This document shows positions 1 to 8,095 of a stretch of DNA of 64,000 bases, piece after piece. A model generated the notes under the pieces. It was not told the DNA's origin. It ran no database searches and worked only from the letters and a program-made list of their open reading frames with translations. Every line of letters begins with the position of its first letter. Position 1 is the first letter of the stretch. Source of the stretch: Streptomyces griseoaurantiacus. GTDB taxonomy: Bacteria > Actinomycetota > Actinomycetes > Streptomycetales > Streptomycetaceae. The position numbers and the translations under genes are program-made. The DNA lies in contig BNBP01000003.1 in NCBI GenBank assembly GCA_014656015.1, positions 1-64,000 of the forward strand, in the 5' to 3' direction.

Positions 1-1852
1 GACGGGCAAGGCGCTGGTGGCGTGGGACGAGTGGGGGAAGAATCCCGCGCGTGCGGCGGGTGCGGTGACCTTCAACGTGCTGACGACGGTGTTCACCGGT
101 GGTACGGGGGCGGCGGCCTCGGGTGCGGGCAAGGCCGGTGCGGTCGCCAAGGCCCTGTCGGTGGCGGGCAAGGCCGGCAAGGTCATCGACCCGATGACGT
201 ATGTCATGAAGGGTGCCGGGGCGGGCCTGTCGAAGATCGGCGACATCAGCAAGGCGCTGAAGGGCGTCGGCAACATCGAGATCCCCAAGCTCCCCGACAA
301 CGCGATCACGCTGCCCGAGGGCGCCCTGAAGCTGCCCGACGGCTCCTTCCACCTGCCCGAGGGCGCGGCGGTCCCCGAGGGCGCGGTCAAGCTCCCCGAC
401 GGCAACTTCAAGCTGCCCGACGACGTCCCGGCCCTGCCCGAGGGCACGACCAAGCTGCCGACGGAGCCGGGGGCACCGGCGCAGTACCTGGACCCGCACG
501 GCAACGTGCTGGACGGCCAGGGCAACGTCGTGCACGCGGGCCAGGACGCCCCGACCGACATCGTCGACAAGCCCGACACCACCTCCGGCAGCGGGACGAG
601 CGGCGCGGACAACCCGCACACCCCGTCCCCGGTCAAGGAACCCGCCCTCGTCGGCGCGGGCACCCACACCGCGGAGAACGCCGGGCAGCACATCCGCCTC
701 GGCAACAGCCTCGACGACAACCTCGCCGACCTCGGCCGCGTCGGCGACGACGCCGGTAAGACCACGCCGGTCGTCCACGCCGGCGGCGACACCCCCGTCA
801 TCCACGCGGGCGAGCACCTGCCCGGCGGGCACGCGGGGGACCACCTCCCCGGCGGTCACACGGGCGACCACCTCCCCGGCGGCACGGCCCACGAGCACGG
901 GCCCGGCCCCTCGGCGAGCCACGAGCCGCCCCACGGGGGGCACGGCGGTCATGGGGACGGGCCGGGCGGCCCGGGGCACGAGGGTCCGGGGGGCGGCGGT
1001 CATCACGAGCAGCCTGCGACGGGTGGTCAAGACGGTGGTCCGGGAGGGGCTGCGGACGAGGGCGCCGTCGGTGGCCACCGTGTGGGCGAGCACCCTGGGG
1101 CCGGAGGCGGGACGGGCGGCCCGGGCGGAAGCGATGTCGTGGACGCGGGGGCCCATGATGGTCCGGCGGGCTGGCAAAGGCCGCCGGACGAGATGGGGCC
1201 GTTGGAGCGCGGAGGCGAGGTTGAGCAGGCGGTTCGGGACCAGATCCGCGGCACGAAGGTCAAGCCTGGTGACGTGGAGGCGATCCTCGACACCCTGGCG
1301 CACGACCCGGCGGGCAGGGAGATCGCCGATACCATCGCCTCGGGCCGGTTCAAGGACGCTCCCAATTTCTCGGATGTGGTGTCGAACCTGTCACGGCCCA
1401 GCGAGCTACCCGGAGCCCGGGAGCAGATCCGTCTGGCCAACAGACTTCACGAAGACGGAATTGCCGACATCTCGTTCGAGGTGAAGCAAGGCGGCCACGA
1501 GATCAAGCCGGGAGTCTTCACCGATGCGAGAACCGATCTCGACCTCATGGCCCGGGATGCGAGAGGTCGGGTTCACGGTTACCAGTTCAAGGACATGACG
1601 GGTCCGGATTCTCCGGCAGACGCGAGCAAAGTCGTACGGAACGTCTTCAAGAAGATCGGTCAGCTAACCGAATCGCACGCCGATGTCCAGACGTTCGTCG
1701 TCGACACGAAGGCGTCGCTGGCGGACATGGAAACTCAGATCGGTCGGTTGCAGAAGGGCTACGAAGGTAAGAACGTGCAGTTCGTCATTCGTACGCCGGA
1801 AGGGGAGATCTTCATCCCCCGTGACGGCGAGTTCACCCCGGAAGGTGCGTAG
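1..1852 (+). CDS. C-terminal part of a polymorphic (T7SS-type) toxin, 5' end outside window
   Basis: The reading frame is open from the first base, so the true start lies upstream. The visible part has an Ala/Gly-rich helical stretch, a segment of alternating LPEG/LPDG motifs (nt 300-460), and a Gly/His/Pro-rich linker with HLPGG repeats (nt 790-1150). From about nt 1190 a compact charged domain follows. It contains DLDLM (nt 1534-1548) and YQFKD (nt 1579-1593), a spacing compatible with a D...(Q/E)xK nuclease active site. This layout (long repetitive stalk, variable tip, short coupled genes behind it) is that of actinobacterial polymorphic toxins. The tip domain has visibly lower GC than the stalk. 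The nuclease activity is inferred; I do not recognise the exact toxin family. Confidence 0.7.
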   Translation, partial: TGKALVAWDEWGKNPARAAGAVTFNVLTTVFTGGTGAAASGAGKAGAVAKALSVAGKAGKVIDPMTYVMKGAGAGLSKIGDISKALKGVGNIEIPKLPDNAITLPEGALKLPDGSFHLPEGAAVPEGAVKLPDGNFKLPDDVPALPEGTTKLPTEPGAPAQYLDPHGNVLDGQGNVVHAGQDAPTDIVDKPDTTSGSGTSGADNPHTPSPVKEPALVGAGTHTAENAGQHIRLGNSLDDNLADLGRVGDDAGKTTPVVHAGGDTPVIHAGEHLPGGHAGDHLPGGHTGDHLPGGTAHEHGPGPSASHEPPHGGHGGHGDGPGGPGHEGPGGGGHHEQPATGGQDGGPGGAADEGAVGGHRVGEHPGAGGGTGGPGGSDVVDAGAHDGPAGWQRPPDEMGPLERGGEVEQAVRDQIRGTKVKPGDVEAILDTLAHDPAGREIADTIASGRFKDAPNFSDVVSNLSRPSELPGAREQIRLANRLHEDGIADISFEVKQGGHEIKPGVFTDARTDLDLMARDARGRVHGYQFKDMTGPDSPADASKVVRNVFKKIGQLTESHADVQTFVVDTKASLADMETQIGRLQKGYEGKNVQFVIRTPEGEIFIPRDGEFTPEGA

Positions 1853-2868
1853 TGATCGCGACAACGCCGGTCGCCCGCTGGGCCTGGGGCCGTGACGACG
1901 ACACCGGGGACGACCTGACCCGCTGTCTTCGCGACGCGCTCGCGGCCCTCGCGGTGCTGGCGCGGCACCAGTTCGCTTCTCAGGTCGGTGAGCTGCGTGT
2001 GTCCGTTAAGGAAGCCGGAGTGGCGAACACCTACCTCTTCCGCGGTGACATCCCTGTGCGGGCGGGCGGGGCGAGCCTCAGGGAAGACCTCGACCGGGTG
2101 GCGGATCAGGTCCGGGGCGCCATGAGCTCGGGGGAGATCGGCGCCGTGGACGTGTCCGTCACCTGTGGTGGTCCGGTCGCTACCGCCCACGGGCAGGAGC
2201 TGGTTGAGCGTCTTTTCCTGCTTGGTGCCTCGGCCTTCGCGGAGTTCGTGACGGTCGACCTGCTGACATACACGGACGCCTGGCTGCCGTACGACCTGAA
2301 AGGCCGGCCTCAGCCCGAAGTCCACCTGGCGAACGCGCCGCGTCTCGCCGCAGTCCTGCACGACCTGGCCGAGACCCTCGGGTCGGAGACCGAGCCGGAT
2401 GACCCGACATATTTCGCCAAACCGTCCGAGACCGGTGCCGAGAACTTTTTCACGGCAGAGGGCAAGGCGTCGGACGTGTGGAGGAGTTTCGAGATTCCCC
2501 GCCGGTACGACGTATTCCTTCATGCGCCGGGTTTCGGGCGGATCGGTTACTCGCGCAAGGCGAAGGGGGAGGTCAAGTGTCTCCCTGTGGAGAGCGCGCA
2601 CGGACTTCTCGGATACGTGTGGGCGTCCGACGGTGAGAACGCGGCCGGATTCGAACCCACGGACGTGGGCGACGATCTCGTCTATCGCGCGGGCCTGGTG
2701 TGGCTGGAGCGCTTGCAACGGGCGCATGGGCGCGGACTGACCCCCGAAGCGGCGCTCGAGGAGCTCTCCGGACTGCTTGACGAGGACGGGGCGGGGTACG
2801 TGGTGACGTCAGAGGGGCCGCGGTCGGTCTCTCTCGATGCCCTTCGGGAATCGACGAACAGCGATTGA
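1852..2868 (+). CDS. Putative immunity protein for the upstream toxin
   Basis: This 338-residue soluble protein starts with GTG one base into the toxin stop codon (TAGTG), so the two are translationally coupled, as expected for toxin and immunity genes. It has no signal peptide or membrane segment. Residues around 145-200 (LTYTDAWLPYDLKGRPQPEV, then NAPRLA and PTYF) match a segment of the gene at 3969-4598 (NAPRLASALRALERLLGT, ATYF). The two are therefore paralogues and probably alternative immunity proteins. No named Imm family was recognised. The role is inferred from position and coupling. Confidence 0.6.
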   Translation: MIATTPVARWAWGRDDDTGDDLTRCLRDALAALAVLARHQFASQVGELRVSVKEAGVANTYLFRGDIPVRAGGASLREDLDRVADQVRGAMSSGEIGAVDVSVTCGGPVATAHGQELVERLFLLGASAFAEFVTVDLLTYTDAWLPYDLKGRPQPEVHLANAPRLAAVLHDLAETLGSETEPDDPTYFAKPSETGAENFFTAEGKASDVWRSFEIPRRYDVFLHAPGFGRIGYSRKAKGEVKCLPVESAHGLLGYVWASDGENAAGFEPTDVGDDLVYRAGLVWLERLQRAHGRGLTPEAALEELSGLLDEDGAGYVVTSEGPRSVSLDALRESTNSD

Positions 2869-2887
2869 CACCGCTTCAGCGAGTCGC

Positions 2888-3046
2888 CGGGGTGGGTGCC
2901 CGCCCCGCCCTGGCGCTCAAGGTGCTGGGCAGCTTTCGAGGACGGCCCTCGAGCCGAGCGAGGCCACCTACTTCGGGCAGTCCGACGCGTATGGGCCGGC
3001 AACCTCCGATCTGATCGACGGCGAGGGCCCCGACCGCACGGGCCCC
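2888..3046 (+). pseudogene. Remnant of a third immunity-gene copy
   Basis: The DNA resembles the 3' end of the gene at 3969-4598 nearly base by base: 'gccctggcgctcaaggtgct' corresponds to 'gcctcggcgctcagggcgct' near 4450. Translation of the later part gives EATYFGQSDAYGPATSDLID, against EATYFGRADGYGPAMPDLID in the intact gene. The upstream part of the match is out of frame and no start precedes it. This is a decayed 3' fragment, as left when toxin/immunity cassettes are replaced. Confidence 0.6.
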
Positions 3047-3064
3047 GAGCGAGAAAGCGGTGAC

Positions 3065-3850
3065 GTGCAGCCTCCGAAGTGTGTACGGGACGGGCGCTGT
3101 GCGACCGTTGTGGCCCGGCTACGGGGCATCGACTGGGTTGACGCCGCCGCCGCGTACGAGCACGCCGACTCGCGGGCGCTGCTGATGCGGGAGTATCTGC
3201 GGCGCACCGCCGAGTGGGCGGAGGCCCTCGGGGACCGGGAGGGGTGGCCCTTCTTCGACCTCGCGGAGCGCGTCGCCCCCGGCGTCGCGCTCGCGCCGGA
3301 GGTCGAGGCGGCTCTGGACGAGGTGCTGGTGGAGGTCTCCCCGGCCTCGCTGCGGCAGGCCTGCCGGGCCGCCGTCCACTGGGCCGCGCTGCGGGAGGCC
3401 GGCACGGAGCTGCCCTCAGGGCCCTCCGAGGACCCGTACGAGCCGCTGCTCCTGATGTGCGAGCGGGGCGGCGGCTACTTCATCGAACAGTTCATCGACC
3501 TCAACGGCGTGATGGTGCCGCTCGGCACGGTGGACAGCAACCTGTCCACGCCGCCCTTCCCCACCCTCGCGCCGTCCACCCTCGACGCGCTGGACGGCGA
3601 GGGCGCCGTCACCTACTACGCCAAGATCGACGAGGGGCACCCGCGCGAGCGTCCGCGCGGCCTCGTCCGACGGCGCACCGACGAGGACGAGACCTTCGAC
3701 GAGGCGTTCACACGCAACCTCCGCTGGGAGCCCACGGAGTACCTGCGGTTGTACGACCTCGGCCACAACGAGATCGACCACGTCGAGATCACGGCCGCCG
3801 AGGCGGCCCGCTTCATCGAGGACGCGGTGCGCCGCCTGAGCGCGGCGTAG
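3065..3850 (+). CDS. Hypothetical acidic protein in the toxin/immunity locus
   Basis: About 261 residues, soluble and acidic, with no membrane segment. The C-terminal half (EDPYEPLLLM, FIEQFIDLNG, TYYAKIDEGHP) reads like a compact globular domain. The GTG at 3065 is chosen because GAGAAAG lies 6-14 bases upstream; GTG 3110 is an alternative. An upstream in-frame extension to 2837 would run through the decayed immunity fragment and is not credible. Its place between two immunity-like genes suggests another immunity protein or a small effector partner. I do not recognise the family. Confidence 0.55.
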   Translation: MQPPKCVRDGRCATVVARLRGIDWVDAAAAYEHADSRALLMREYLRRTAEWAEALGDREGWPFFDLAERVAPGVALAPEVEAALDEVLVEVSPASLRQACRAAVHWAALREAGTELPSGPSEDPYEPLLLMCERGGGYFIEQFIDLNGVMVPLGTVDSNLSTPPFPTLAPSTLDALDGEGAVTYYAKIDEGHPRERPRGLVRRRTDEDETFDEAFTRNLRWEPTEYLRLYDLGHNEIDHVEITAAEAARFIEDAVRRLSAA

Positions 3851-3968
3851 GGGGCCGGTGCGCACGAGTACGGCGGTCGCCGCGAAGAGCGGCGATCGCC
3901 GTCCCACCGGCGAGTCGCTGGGTGCGATGCGTCCACCGCGCCCCCCCGTGGGGAGGGACCCGGTTTCC

Positions 3969-4598
3969 GTGATGTGCGCGCCTGAGGAAGCCGCTTCCTG
4001 GGAGTGGGAGCTCGACGCGTTCGCGCCTCCCGGTCTCGACTCCGCGCTGGCGACCGCCGTGCGCATGTCGGAGGTGCTCCGTGAGCATGGGCTGCTGCGG
4101 CCCGACAGCCTGCGGTGGAGGTGGTTCGTCAAGGGGCGCGGCAGCGTGGGAACCACGGAGCTCGCGGTGCCGGAAAGCCCGACCGAGGGGGAACTGTCCC
4201 GGGGGATCGCCGGGAGCCGTCCTGTGGCACATCCGAACGCCGAGGTCGGTGCCCTCCGCATGTCAGGAACGGGAAGCTGGTTCGACGCCGAGGGCGCCGA
4301 ACGCAGGGAACGTGATCTCGTCGTCCTGACCGTCTATCCGGAGGAGCGGCACCTGGCCGCCGAGGTCGCGGTGTTCCACGACATCTGGGGATACTGCGAT
4401 TTCCGCGGCGAGCCGCACCCGAAAGTGCAGGCGCGCAACGCCCCCCGCCTCGCCTCGGCGCTCAGGGCGCTGGAGCGCCTTCTAGGGACGGCACCCGAGC
4501 CGGGTGAGGCCACCTACTTCGGGCGGGCCGACGGATACGGGCCGGCGATGCCCGATCTGATCGACGGCAAGGGACCCGATCTCACCGATCGGCTCTGA
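3969..4598 (+). CDS. Second immunity-like protein, paralogue of the 1852-2868 product
   Basis: About 209 residues, soluble. The segment HPKVQARNAPRLASALRALE followed by GTAPEPGEATYF aligns with QPEVHLANAPRLAAVLHDLA and PDDPTYF in the first immunity-like protein, and the tail matches the pseudogene fragment at 2888-3046. The start is set at GTG 3969, with ATG directly after it at 3972, because GGGAGGG lies at 3951-3957. A farther in-frame start at 3858 exists but lacks a ribosome site. It is likely an orphan immunity protein kept against a toxin tip no longer present here. Confidence 0.55.
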   Translation: MMCAPEEAASWEWELDAFAPPGLDSALATAVRMSEVLREHGLLRPDSLRWRWFVKGRGSVGTTELAVPESPTEGELSRGIAGSRPVAHPNAEVGALRMSGTGSWFDAEGAERRERDLVVLTVYPEERHLAAEVAVFHDIWGYCDFRGEPHPKVQARNAPRLASALRALERLLGTAPEPGEATYFGRADGYGPAMPDLIDGKGPDLTDRL

Positions 4599-4862
4599 AC
4601 GGAGGCAACCGCCGTGCGTGCGACGGCGTGCGGGGTGGTGGGTGTGCGCGTGGTGGATACGCCGTGGCGCTCAGGCGATCGGGTGAATCGGTGAAAACAC
4701 GCTAAGCGGGCTTATGGGGGCGACCCATACTGGCGGCGTCCCGCAGGTCGACCACCCGTGCCCTCGGCACGCCGTGCCTCTGCCTGCTCTCGAACGGTTC
4801 TGCTCAGCCGGTCCGGAGCGGCATGGCCGCTCCCGCCGGCGACGAGGAGAAGGAGCTGCATC

Positions 4863-5249
4863 ATGCCTCGCACCCGCATCCGCTCGTTCGCCGTGGCCGC
4901 GGTGGCCCTGGCCGCCGCCCTCGGGGTCGTACCCACCGCCACGGCCGCCCCCGAGGCGGCCGCCGGCCGGGCGGCCTACCGCTGCACACCCGGATACTTC
5001 TGCATCTACAGCGACTGGAACGGCGGGGGCACCCGCTGTCAGTGGTCGCAGGCCAAGAAGGCCAACACCGCCGACGACTGCTCCTTCATCCAGCGCGGCC
5101 AGAACGTCCGCTCGCTCTGGAACAACACCGGGCACCGCGTCCAGTACTACACGCACACGAACTACCACTCCCGCGTCGGCTCCACCCCCGCCCACGCGGG
5201 CGGCAACCTCCAGGGCAACTACCAGATCCGCTCCTTCAGGCCCCAGTAG
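4863..5249 (+). CDS. Secreted peptidase inhibitor family I36 protein
   Basis: This 128-residue protein has a Sec signal peptide (RIRSFAV then a hydrophobic core, cleavage near TATAAPEA) and one small Cys-containing domain: CTPGYFCIY, WNGGGTRCQW, DDCSF, VRSLWNNTG. These features match the I36 family (SMI-type metalloprotease inhibitors of Streptomyces; beta/gamma-crystallin-like fold). The ATG at 4863 is selected by GAGGAGAAGGAG at 4845-4856. The gene stands alone with its own promoter region (4599-4862, otherwise empty) and ends in a strong terminator. Confidence 0.85.
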   Translation: MPRTRIRSFAVAAVALAAALGVVPTATAAPEAAAGRAAYRCTPGYFCIYSDWNGGGTRCQWSQAKKANTADDCSFIQRGQNVRSLWNNTGHRVQYYTHTNYHSRVGSTPAHAGGNLQGNYQIRSFRPQ

Positions 5250-5275
5250 ATCCGGCCACCCGCACCTTCGGGTGT

Positions 5276-5318
5276 GACGTCAGGGCCGTCGTAGCGCCTT
5301 GCCGACGGCCCTGACGTC
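5276..5318. terminator. Bidirectional rho-independent-type hairpin
   Basis: GACGTCAGGGCCGTCG at 5276-5291 and CGACGGCCCTGACGTC at 5303-5318 form a perfect 16-bp stem with an 11-nt loop. It lies exactly between the converging I36 inhibitor gene and the DUF397 gene and so can serve both. It lacks a clear U-run, as is usual in Streptomyces. Confidence 0.8.
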
Positions 5319-5333
5319 GCAGTCGTGCGAGGG

Positions 5334-5576
5334 CTACGCGCCCTCCACGAAGTGGTCGAACTCGCCCGCCTGGACGCCCAGGACGAAGGCCTCCCACTTG
5401 CGGCGGTTCGTCGTGACGATCGTCTCCGGGGCGGTCGTCTCGCGGAGGTAGACGGGGGCCTCGGGGTCGCCCTCCGCGTAGCCCTCGCCGTACGCGATCT
5501 CGATCCAGGGGCCGGGCCCGGGATCGTCCGGCGGCGCGGCCCGCTCCCAGACGAGGCCGGGGGGAACGTCAGCCAT
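5334..5576 (-). CDS. DUF397 protein, first copy
   Basis: An 80-residue acidic protein with the DUF397-like core (WEAFVLGVQAGEFD at the C terminus; IEIAYGEGY and VYLRET in the middle). DUF397 proteins are small actinobacterial partners of XRE regulators, as in the WhiJ/AbaA-like developmental loci. The ATG at 5576 has GGAG eight bases upstream and overlaps the 3' end of the next DUF397 gene by 8 bp, so the two are likely co-translated. Function is probably as an antagonist or co-factor of the adjacent XRE protein (inference from family context). Confidence 0.8.
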   Translation of the reverse strand: MADVPPGLVWERAAPPDDPGPGPWIEIAYGEGYAEGDPEAPVYLRETTAPETIVTTNRRKWEAFVLGVQAGEFDHFVEGA

Positions 5577-5763
5577 GCGGGTTCTCCGTGGACTTGAGCG
5601 TGCGCAGGAGGGCGTGGAAGGCGGGGGCGGGGGTGGAGAGGACGGTTCCCGAGGGGTCCCCGCTCTCGGTCAGGAGGACGGCCCCGGCGGGGTCGGCGCC
5701 GACGTGCACGCAGGAGTTGCCCTCCGGGCAGTACGAGGACTTCTGCCAGACCGGTATCGGCAT
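5569..5763 (-). CDS. DUF397 protein, second copy
   Basis: A 64-residue protein starting MPIPVWQKSSYCPEGNSCVH, the classic DUF397 opening (W-x-K-S-S-x-C), followed by VLLTESGDPSG and FHALLRTLK. It lies 11 bp downstream of the XRE gene and overlaps the first DUF397 gene. The start is ATG 5763. Two tandem DUF397 genes behind one XRE regulator suggest duplication. The role is presumably modulation of the regulator. Confidence 0.8.
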   Translation of the reverse strand: MPIPVWQKSSYCPEGNSCVHVGADPAGAVLLTESGDPSGTVLSTPAPAFHALLRTLKSTENPHG

Positions 5764-5774
5764 TCCGGGCTCCT

Positions 5775-6620
5775 TCACAGGGTGTTGAGGATCGTACGGA
5801 TGAACGTCTGCGACTGCTCCCGCGTGAGGGCCGCCGCCTCCATCCGGTCGAGCACCACGCGGTACTTGTCGAGCTGTGCCTCGGCGTCGAGAAAGACCGG
5901 GCCGTGGGACTGGTCGAGGTTGACGGTGTCGAGCTGCGGCACGGGTCCCTCGGCGTAGTAGATCGACTGGCCCGAGCCGGGGAAGGTGTTCGCGTCGAAC
6001 GGGATGACCTGGATGCGGATGTGCTCGCGCGCGCTCATGTCCAGCAGGTACGTGAGCTGCGCCCGGCTGACGTCGGTGCCGCCGAACCTCATGCGCAGGG
6101 CGGCCTCGTGGATGATCACCTGGTGCGGGGTCGGGTTCTCGCGGAACAGGATGCCCTGGCGCTTGACCCGGAACGAGACGCGGTGCTCCACGTCCGGCGG
6201 CGGCAGCTCCGGCACGGCCTGGCGGAAGATCTCGCGCGCGTACTCCGTCGTCTGGAAGAGGCCGGGGATGTGCACCGTCACGGCGGTGCGCAGCCGCGTG
6301 GCGTGGTGCTCCAGCTCGGCGAGGTCCAGCATGCCGGTGGGGAGGATCTCGCGGTACTCCTCCCACCAGCCACGCCTGCGGTCGGGGGTCATCGTGGCGA
6401 GCGCCTCGACGAGGGCCTTGTCGGAGCAGTCGTAGTGGCAGGCGATGGTGCGCAGGCGGTCGGGGCTCACGCCGTGGCGTCCGGCCTCCATGTTGCTGAC
6501 CTGGTTCTGCTTGATGCCCAGGAGCTGGGCGGCCTGTGTGGAGGTGAGGCCGGCCCGCTCCCGGAGCTTGCGCAGTTCGGCTCCCAGCCGCAGTTGACGC
6601 ACGGTGGGCGTGCTCCTCAT
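5775..6620 (-). CDS. WhiJ-like XRE-family regulator
   Basis: About 281 residues: an N-terminal helix-turn-helix (LRKLRERAGLTSTQAAQLLG, NQVSNMEAGRHGVS; residues 12-60) followed by the long C-terminal domain typical of Streptomyces XRE/DUF5753 regulators (IPGLFQTTEYAR, HEAALRMRFGG, QVIPFDA). Such proteins sit next to DUF397 and HATPase genes and affect sporulation timing (WhiJ family). ATG 6620 is given; TTG 6626 two codons earlier has a better distance to GGAGGGG (6634-6640). It is transcribed divergently from the HATPase gene, and 6627-6783 must hold both promoters. Confidence 0.85.
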   Translation of the reverse strand: MRSTPTVRQLRLGAELRKLRERAGLTSTQAAQLLGIKQNQVSNMEAGRHGVSPDRLRTIACHYDCSDKALVEALATMTPDRRRGWWEEYREILPTGMLDLAELEHHATRLRTAVTVHIPGLFQTTEYAREIFRQAVPELPPPDVEHRVSFRVKRQGILFRENPTPHQVIIHEAALRMRFGGTDVSRAQLTYLLDMSAREHIRIQVIPFDANTFPGSGQSIYYAEGPVPQLDTVNLDQSHGPVFLDAEAQLDKYRVVLDRMEAAALTREQSQTFIRTILNTL

Positions 6621-6783
6621 GGCCAACGTTCGTCCCCTCCGGCTCCGCGTGTCACCCACACGCATGAAAGCTAAAGCCCTTTGGGCTTCTAGGTCTAATA
6701 CCTTAGAACTCGCCGCTATTGTCGTGCCTTGCGGGGCGAACTCTCCGCACCCCACCCACTCCCCTCAGTGATCGGAGTCCTCC

Positions 6784-7212
6784 ATGGCCACCGTAGCGCC
6801 GTCCTGGGCCTACACCCTCCACCTTCCGAACGATCCACGGGCGCCCGGGATCGGGCGCGGGACCCTGCGGCGGGTGCTCGGGAGTTACGGGCTCGAGCCG
6901 CACACCCCGACCGCCGAGCTGTTCGCCGCCGAACTGCTGGCGAACGCGCAGGTGCACACCAAGGGGGCGTACGCGCTGCGCATCCGGTACGACGGCGGGC
7001 GCGGTCGGTTGCGCGTGGCCGTGTGGGACCAGAGCCCCGCGCTTCCGCCCGGCTTCGGCACCGAGGGCGTGGCGGTGCCCTCCCCGGAGGCCGAGTCGGG
7101 GCGCGGGCTGCACCTCGTGCGGGCGTGCGCCGACGACTACGGCGGCTACACCCTGCGCGAACTCGGCTCCGCGCACGGCGGCAAGCTGCTGTGGGCCGAG
7201 TGCCGGGTGTGA
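6784..7212 (+). CDS. HATPase_c (anti-sigma/RsbW-like) ATP-binding protein
   Basis: A 142-residue single GHKL ATPase domain. The N box is AELLANAQVHT (N inside the ATP lid helix), G1 is VWDQSP and G2 is ESGRGLHLV. There is no sensor or phosphoacceptor domain. It is divergent from the XRE/DUF397 operon, completing a WhiJ-like set. Proteins of this class act as serine kinases or anti-sigma factors in the RsbW group, but many Streptomyces copies have no known partner. ATG 6784 follows GGAGTCCTCC. Confidence 0.8.
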   Translation: MATVAPSWAYTLHLPNDPRAPGIGRGTLRRVLGSYGLEPHTPTAELFAAELLANAQVHTKGAYALRIRYDGGRGRLRVAVWDQSPALPPGFGTEGVAVPSPEAESGRGLHLVRACADDYGGYTLRELGSAHGGKLLWAECRV

Positions 7213-7243
7213 CGGGTGGGCCAGGGGGTACTCCCCGGCTGAC

Positions 7244-8023
7244 ATGAAGCGCCACAGACGCGCGCCGGGCGGCGGCTCCCGCCGCTCCGGCCGCCCCTGC
7301 TCGCGGCACCTCCTGCTCGGCTGTGCGGTGCTGCTGACCGGCACGTGCGTCAGCGTGGCCTCCGCCGAGGAGGGGGCCGGGCGGCCGCCCCTCGGGGTGA
7401 CCCGGACCGTCCCGCCCTCCCCGCGCACCGCGCGGGTGGGCGTCCTCCTCGACGAGGACGGCCGGCACTTCTGCACCGCCTCCGTCGTGCACAGCCCCGG
7501 CCGCGACCTGATCGTCACCGCCGCGCACTGCGTGGACGGCGGGGGCCCGCTGTGGTTCGCGCCGGGGTACCGGGACGGTACGGCGCCGCACGGGGTGTGG
7601 AAGGTGCGGGAGGTCTTCTACGACAAGGAGTGGGCCGAACGCGCGGACGAGGACCACGACCTGGCCTTCGCCTCGCTGGACCTCGGCGAGGGCGGCCGGG
7701 GCGTGGAGGACGCCGTCGGCGCGAACCCCCTCGACGGCGGGTTTCCGCGCGGCCCCGTCACCGTCGTCGGTCACCCCGCCGCCCGCGAGGCCCCGATCGC
7801 CTGTACCGCCCGGCCCGTCGCCTTCGGGCCCACCCAACAGCGCGTCGACTGCCCCGACTTCACCGGTGGCACCAGCGGTGGCCCCTGGTTGGACCGGGCC
7901 GGGGAGATCGTCGGCGTGATCGGCGGTCACGAGGAGGGCGGCGCCACGGCGGATGTGTCGTACAGCGTCGTCCTCGGGGAGGACGCGCGGCGGCTGTATC
8001 GCACCGCCCTGGCGCAATTGTGA
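7244..8023 (+). CDS. Secreted trypsin-like serine protease
   Basis: This 259-residue protein has a basic N terminus and signal peptide (HLLLGCAVLLTGTCVSVASA, residues 22-41) and an S1 chymotrypsin-fold domain. The catalytic triad is visible: His in TAAHCVD, Asp in DEDHDLAF, Ser in GGTSGGPW. It is of the V8/glutamyl-endopeptidase-like type with no PDZ domain. The Cys in HFCTAS and in AAHCVD could form the usual disulphide. It starts 32 bp after the HATPase gene on the same strand but probably has its own promoter. The substrate is unknown. Confidence 0.85.
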   Translation: MKRHRRAPGGGSRRSGRPCSRHLLLGCAVLLTGTCVSVASAEEGAGRPPLGVTRTVPPSPRTARVGVLLDEDGRHFCTASVVHSPGRDLIVTAAHCVDGGGPLWFAPGYRDGTAPHGVWKVREVFYDKEWAERADEDHDLAFASLDLGEGGRGVEDAVGANPLDGGFPRGPVTVVGHPAAREAPIACTARPVAFGPTQQRVDCPDFTGGTSGGPWLDRAGEIVGVIGGHEEGGATADVSYSVVLGEDARRLYRTALAQL

Positions 8024-8095
8024 TCATTCCCTCGGCGCCGCCCCGCCTCTAAACTGACGGCCGGTGGACTTCCGACCGACGAGGGGCGGTTGACG

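Noticed and set aside
2837..3064. N-terminal extension of the 3065-3850 gene
   Set aside because: The extra residues come from the decayed immunity-gene fragment and the end of the first immunity gene, so it is read-through rather than a real N terminus.
4681..4697. PHO-like pair GGTGAAT/GGTGAAA before the I36 inhibitor gene
   Set aside because: The two units are 8 bp apart, out of phase with the 11-bp PhoP spacing.
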